Source of the DNA: Fusobacteriales bacterium
Lineage (GTDB): Bacteria > Fusobacteriota > Fusobacteriia > Fusobacteriales > Leptotrichiaceae
DNA length: 16,636 bases
Direction: 5' to 3'
NCBI GenBank assembly: GCA_031285605.1
Contig: JAITVW010000155.1
Coordinates: forward strand, 1 to 16,636
How positions within the stretch are numbered: the first letter of the stretch is position 1; each line of letters opens with the position of its first letter. Of this stretch, positions 15,793 to 16,636 are shown piece by piece. The translations under genes and the position numbers were made by a program. Under the pieces are notes generated by a model, which did not search any database, was not told the origin of the DNA, and worked only from the letters and a program-made list of their open reading frames with translations.

Positions 15793-16636
15793 TTAATTTA
15801 TCTCCTCCATTTTTTTCTTCAGCCCGCCTAAGAGCCCCAGAGCTTCCATTGGTGTTACATTATTTATATCTATATTTTCAATATCAAATAATAATTCCTC
15901 GTATAGATTCTCTTTTAAATTTTTCTGTTCTTCTTCCACCATATCATTTGCTGTAAAAAGAGAAAGTTGTTCTACATTAACTGTTTTTTCAATAAGTTCT
16001 TTACGTTTTTCCAGTCCCCTTAGTATTTTTTTACTGTTCAGAAGTACTTCCTTAGGCAGTCCGGCAAGTCTTGCCACTTCTATTCCGTATGATTTATCGG
16101 CTCCGCCTCTTACTATTTTTCTTAGAAAGACAACACTGTCAGCTCTCTCCTCTACTTCTATTCTGTAATTCAGAATACTGTCAAACTTTTCTTCCAGTTC
16201 TGTAAGCTCGTGATAATGTGTGGCAAATATTGTTTTTGCCTTTATCTTGTCGTGAATATATTCCGTTATTGCTGTTGCTATTGAGATTCCGTCAAATGTG
16301 GAAGTTCCTCTTCCTACTTCATCAAGTATAATAAGGCTTCTTTCGGTCGCACTGTTTATGATATTCGATACTTCACTCATCTCTACCATAAATGTGCTCT
16401 GTCCGCTGACTATATCATCAGCAGCCCCTATTCTTGTCAGAATCTTATCTACTATTGAAAGTCTGGCACTCTGCGCAGGCACATATGAACCTATCTGAGC
16501 CAGAATCTGAATTAATCCTATCTGTTTCATATATGTAGATTTTCCGGCCATATTTGGTCCCGTAATAAGTAGCATACTCTGATCCGTGAGGTTCAGGCAT
16601 ACATCGTTTGGCACAAAAGCTCCGCCCGAAGCAAAC
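15793..16636 (-). CDS. mutS: DNA mismatch repair ATPase MutS (C-terminal part, 5' end outside window)
   Basis: Recognises mismatches and small loops and recruits MutL. Only about the last 280 residues are present; the frame stays open to the right edge, and the GTG at 16614 is an internal valine codon, not a start. Visible are Walker [11 protein letters not shown] (18-27 counted from that codon), STFMVEMSE (73-81), Walker [17 protein letters not shown] (94-109) and [11 protein letters not shown] (131-141), the dimeric ATPase core. The C-terminal helical region carries QLSLF, a likely sliding-clamp-binding motif, and ends with the conserved [15 protein letters not shown]. This full set separates it from MutS2, which would have a Smr domain. 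The stop is directly followed by the LptC/LptA-like gene. Confidence 0.96.
   Translation of the reverse strand, partial: FASGGAFVPNDVCLNLTDQSMLLITGPNMAGKSTYMKQIGLIQILAQIGSYVPAQSARLSIVDKILTRIGAADDIVSGQSTFMVEMSEVSNIINSATERSLIILDEVGRGTSTFDGISIATAITEYIHDKIKAKTIFATHYHELTELEEKFDSILNYRIEVEERADSVVFLRKIVRGGADKSYGIEVARLAGLPKEVLLNSKKILRGLEKRKELIEKTVNVEQLSLFTANDMVEEEQKNLKENLYEELLFDIENIDINNVTPMEALGLLGGLKKKMEEIN
15955..15969 (-). other. Predicted beta-clamp binding motif in MutS
   Basis: Encodes QLSLF, close to the bacterial clamp-binding consensus QL(S/D)LF, between the ATPase core and the C-terminal helices where E. coli MutS has a related pentapeptide. Function is inferred from the motif. Confidence 0.6.

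Noticed and set aside
16612..16614. GTG at 16614 as a MutS start
   Set aside because: The frame continues upstream to the window edge (residues FASGGAF), and the domains before the ATPase core must lie outside, so this is an internal valine.
1..16636. Mobile element, CRISPR array, toxin-antitoxin or phage defence genes
   Set aside because: Every sizeable coding region is assigned to a core gene family, spacing is tight, and there are no transposase motifs, regular spaced repeats or tRNA-like attachment sites.

Overview
The window is a dense run of fifteen co-directional genes, all on the minus strand, from a low-GC Gram-negative-type bacterium. AT-rich DNA with strong AGGAGG-type ribosome binding sites, combined with LPS-export genes (lptB, lptF, lptG and an LptC/LptA-like protein), points to a diderm with low GC. 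Fusobacteriota, and within it a Leptotrichiaceae member such as Sebaldella or Leptotrichia, fits best. That placement comes from overall gene content and style; no marker-gene comparison was possible. I see no tRNA, rRNA, CRISPR array, insertion sequence or phage gene, and composition looks even throughout.

In transcription order (right to left) the genes are: mutS (3' part only); a 742-residue membrane-anchored LptC/LptA-like protein; lptB; a 94-bp gap; alaS; ruvX; a 93-bp gap; secD; secF; alr; cvpA; lptF; lptG; an M16 zinc peptidase; dut; rodA; and an RluA/RluC-family pseudouridine synthase cut by the left edge. Apart from the two gaps, neighbours are separated by 12 nt or less, abut or overlap, so translation is probably coupled. 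Each gap contains a perfect TATAAT hexamer on the coding strand without a convincing -35 box. This suggests up to three transcription units: mutS-lptCA-lptB, alaS-ruvX, and secD through the pseudouridine synthase. No rho-independent terminator is visible.

The functional theme is envelope building mixed with housekeeping. LptB, LptF and LptG form the inner-membrane LPS extractor; the LptC/LptA-like protein would supply the periplasmic bridge. SecDF drives late steps of protein export, Alr makes D-alanine for peptidoglycan, RodA polymerises glycan strands, and CvpA is an inner-membrane protein. Housekeeping roles are mismatch repair (MutS), alanyl-tRNA synthesis (AlaS), Holliday-junction/rRNA processing (RuvX), dUTP removal (Dut), proteolysis (M16) and RNA modification (pseudouridine synthase).

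Most of this is conserved core genome. The most unusual item is the LptC/LptA-like protein: one N-terminal membrane anchor, a long series of OstA-type beta repeats, and a C-terminal region resembling degenerate bacterial Ig-like domains. Smaller points are a 19-nt dyad over the TATAAT in front of secD, a tandem direct repeat in front of alaS, an A9 slippery tract in ruvX followed by an open -1 frame reaching secD, and a G7 tract inside the M16 peptidase gene.
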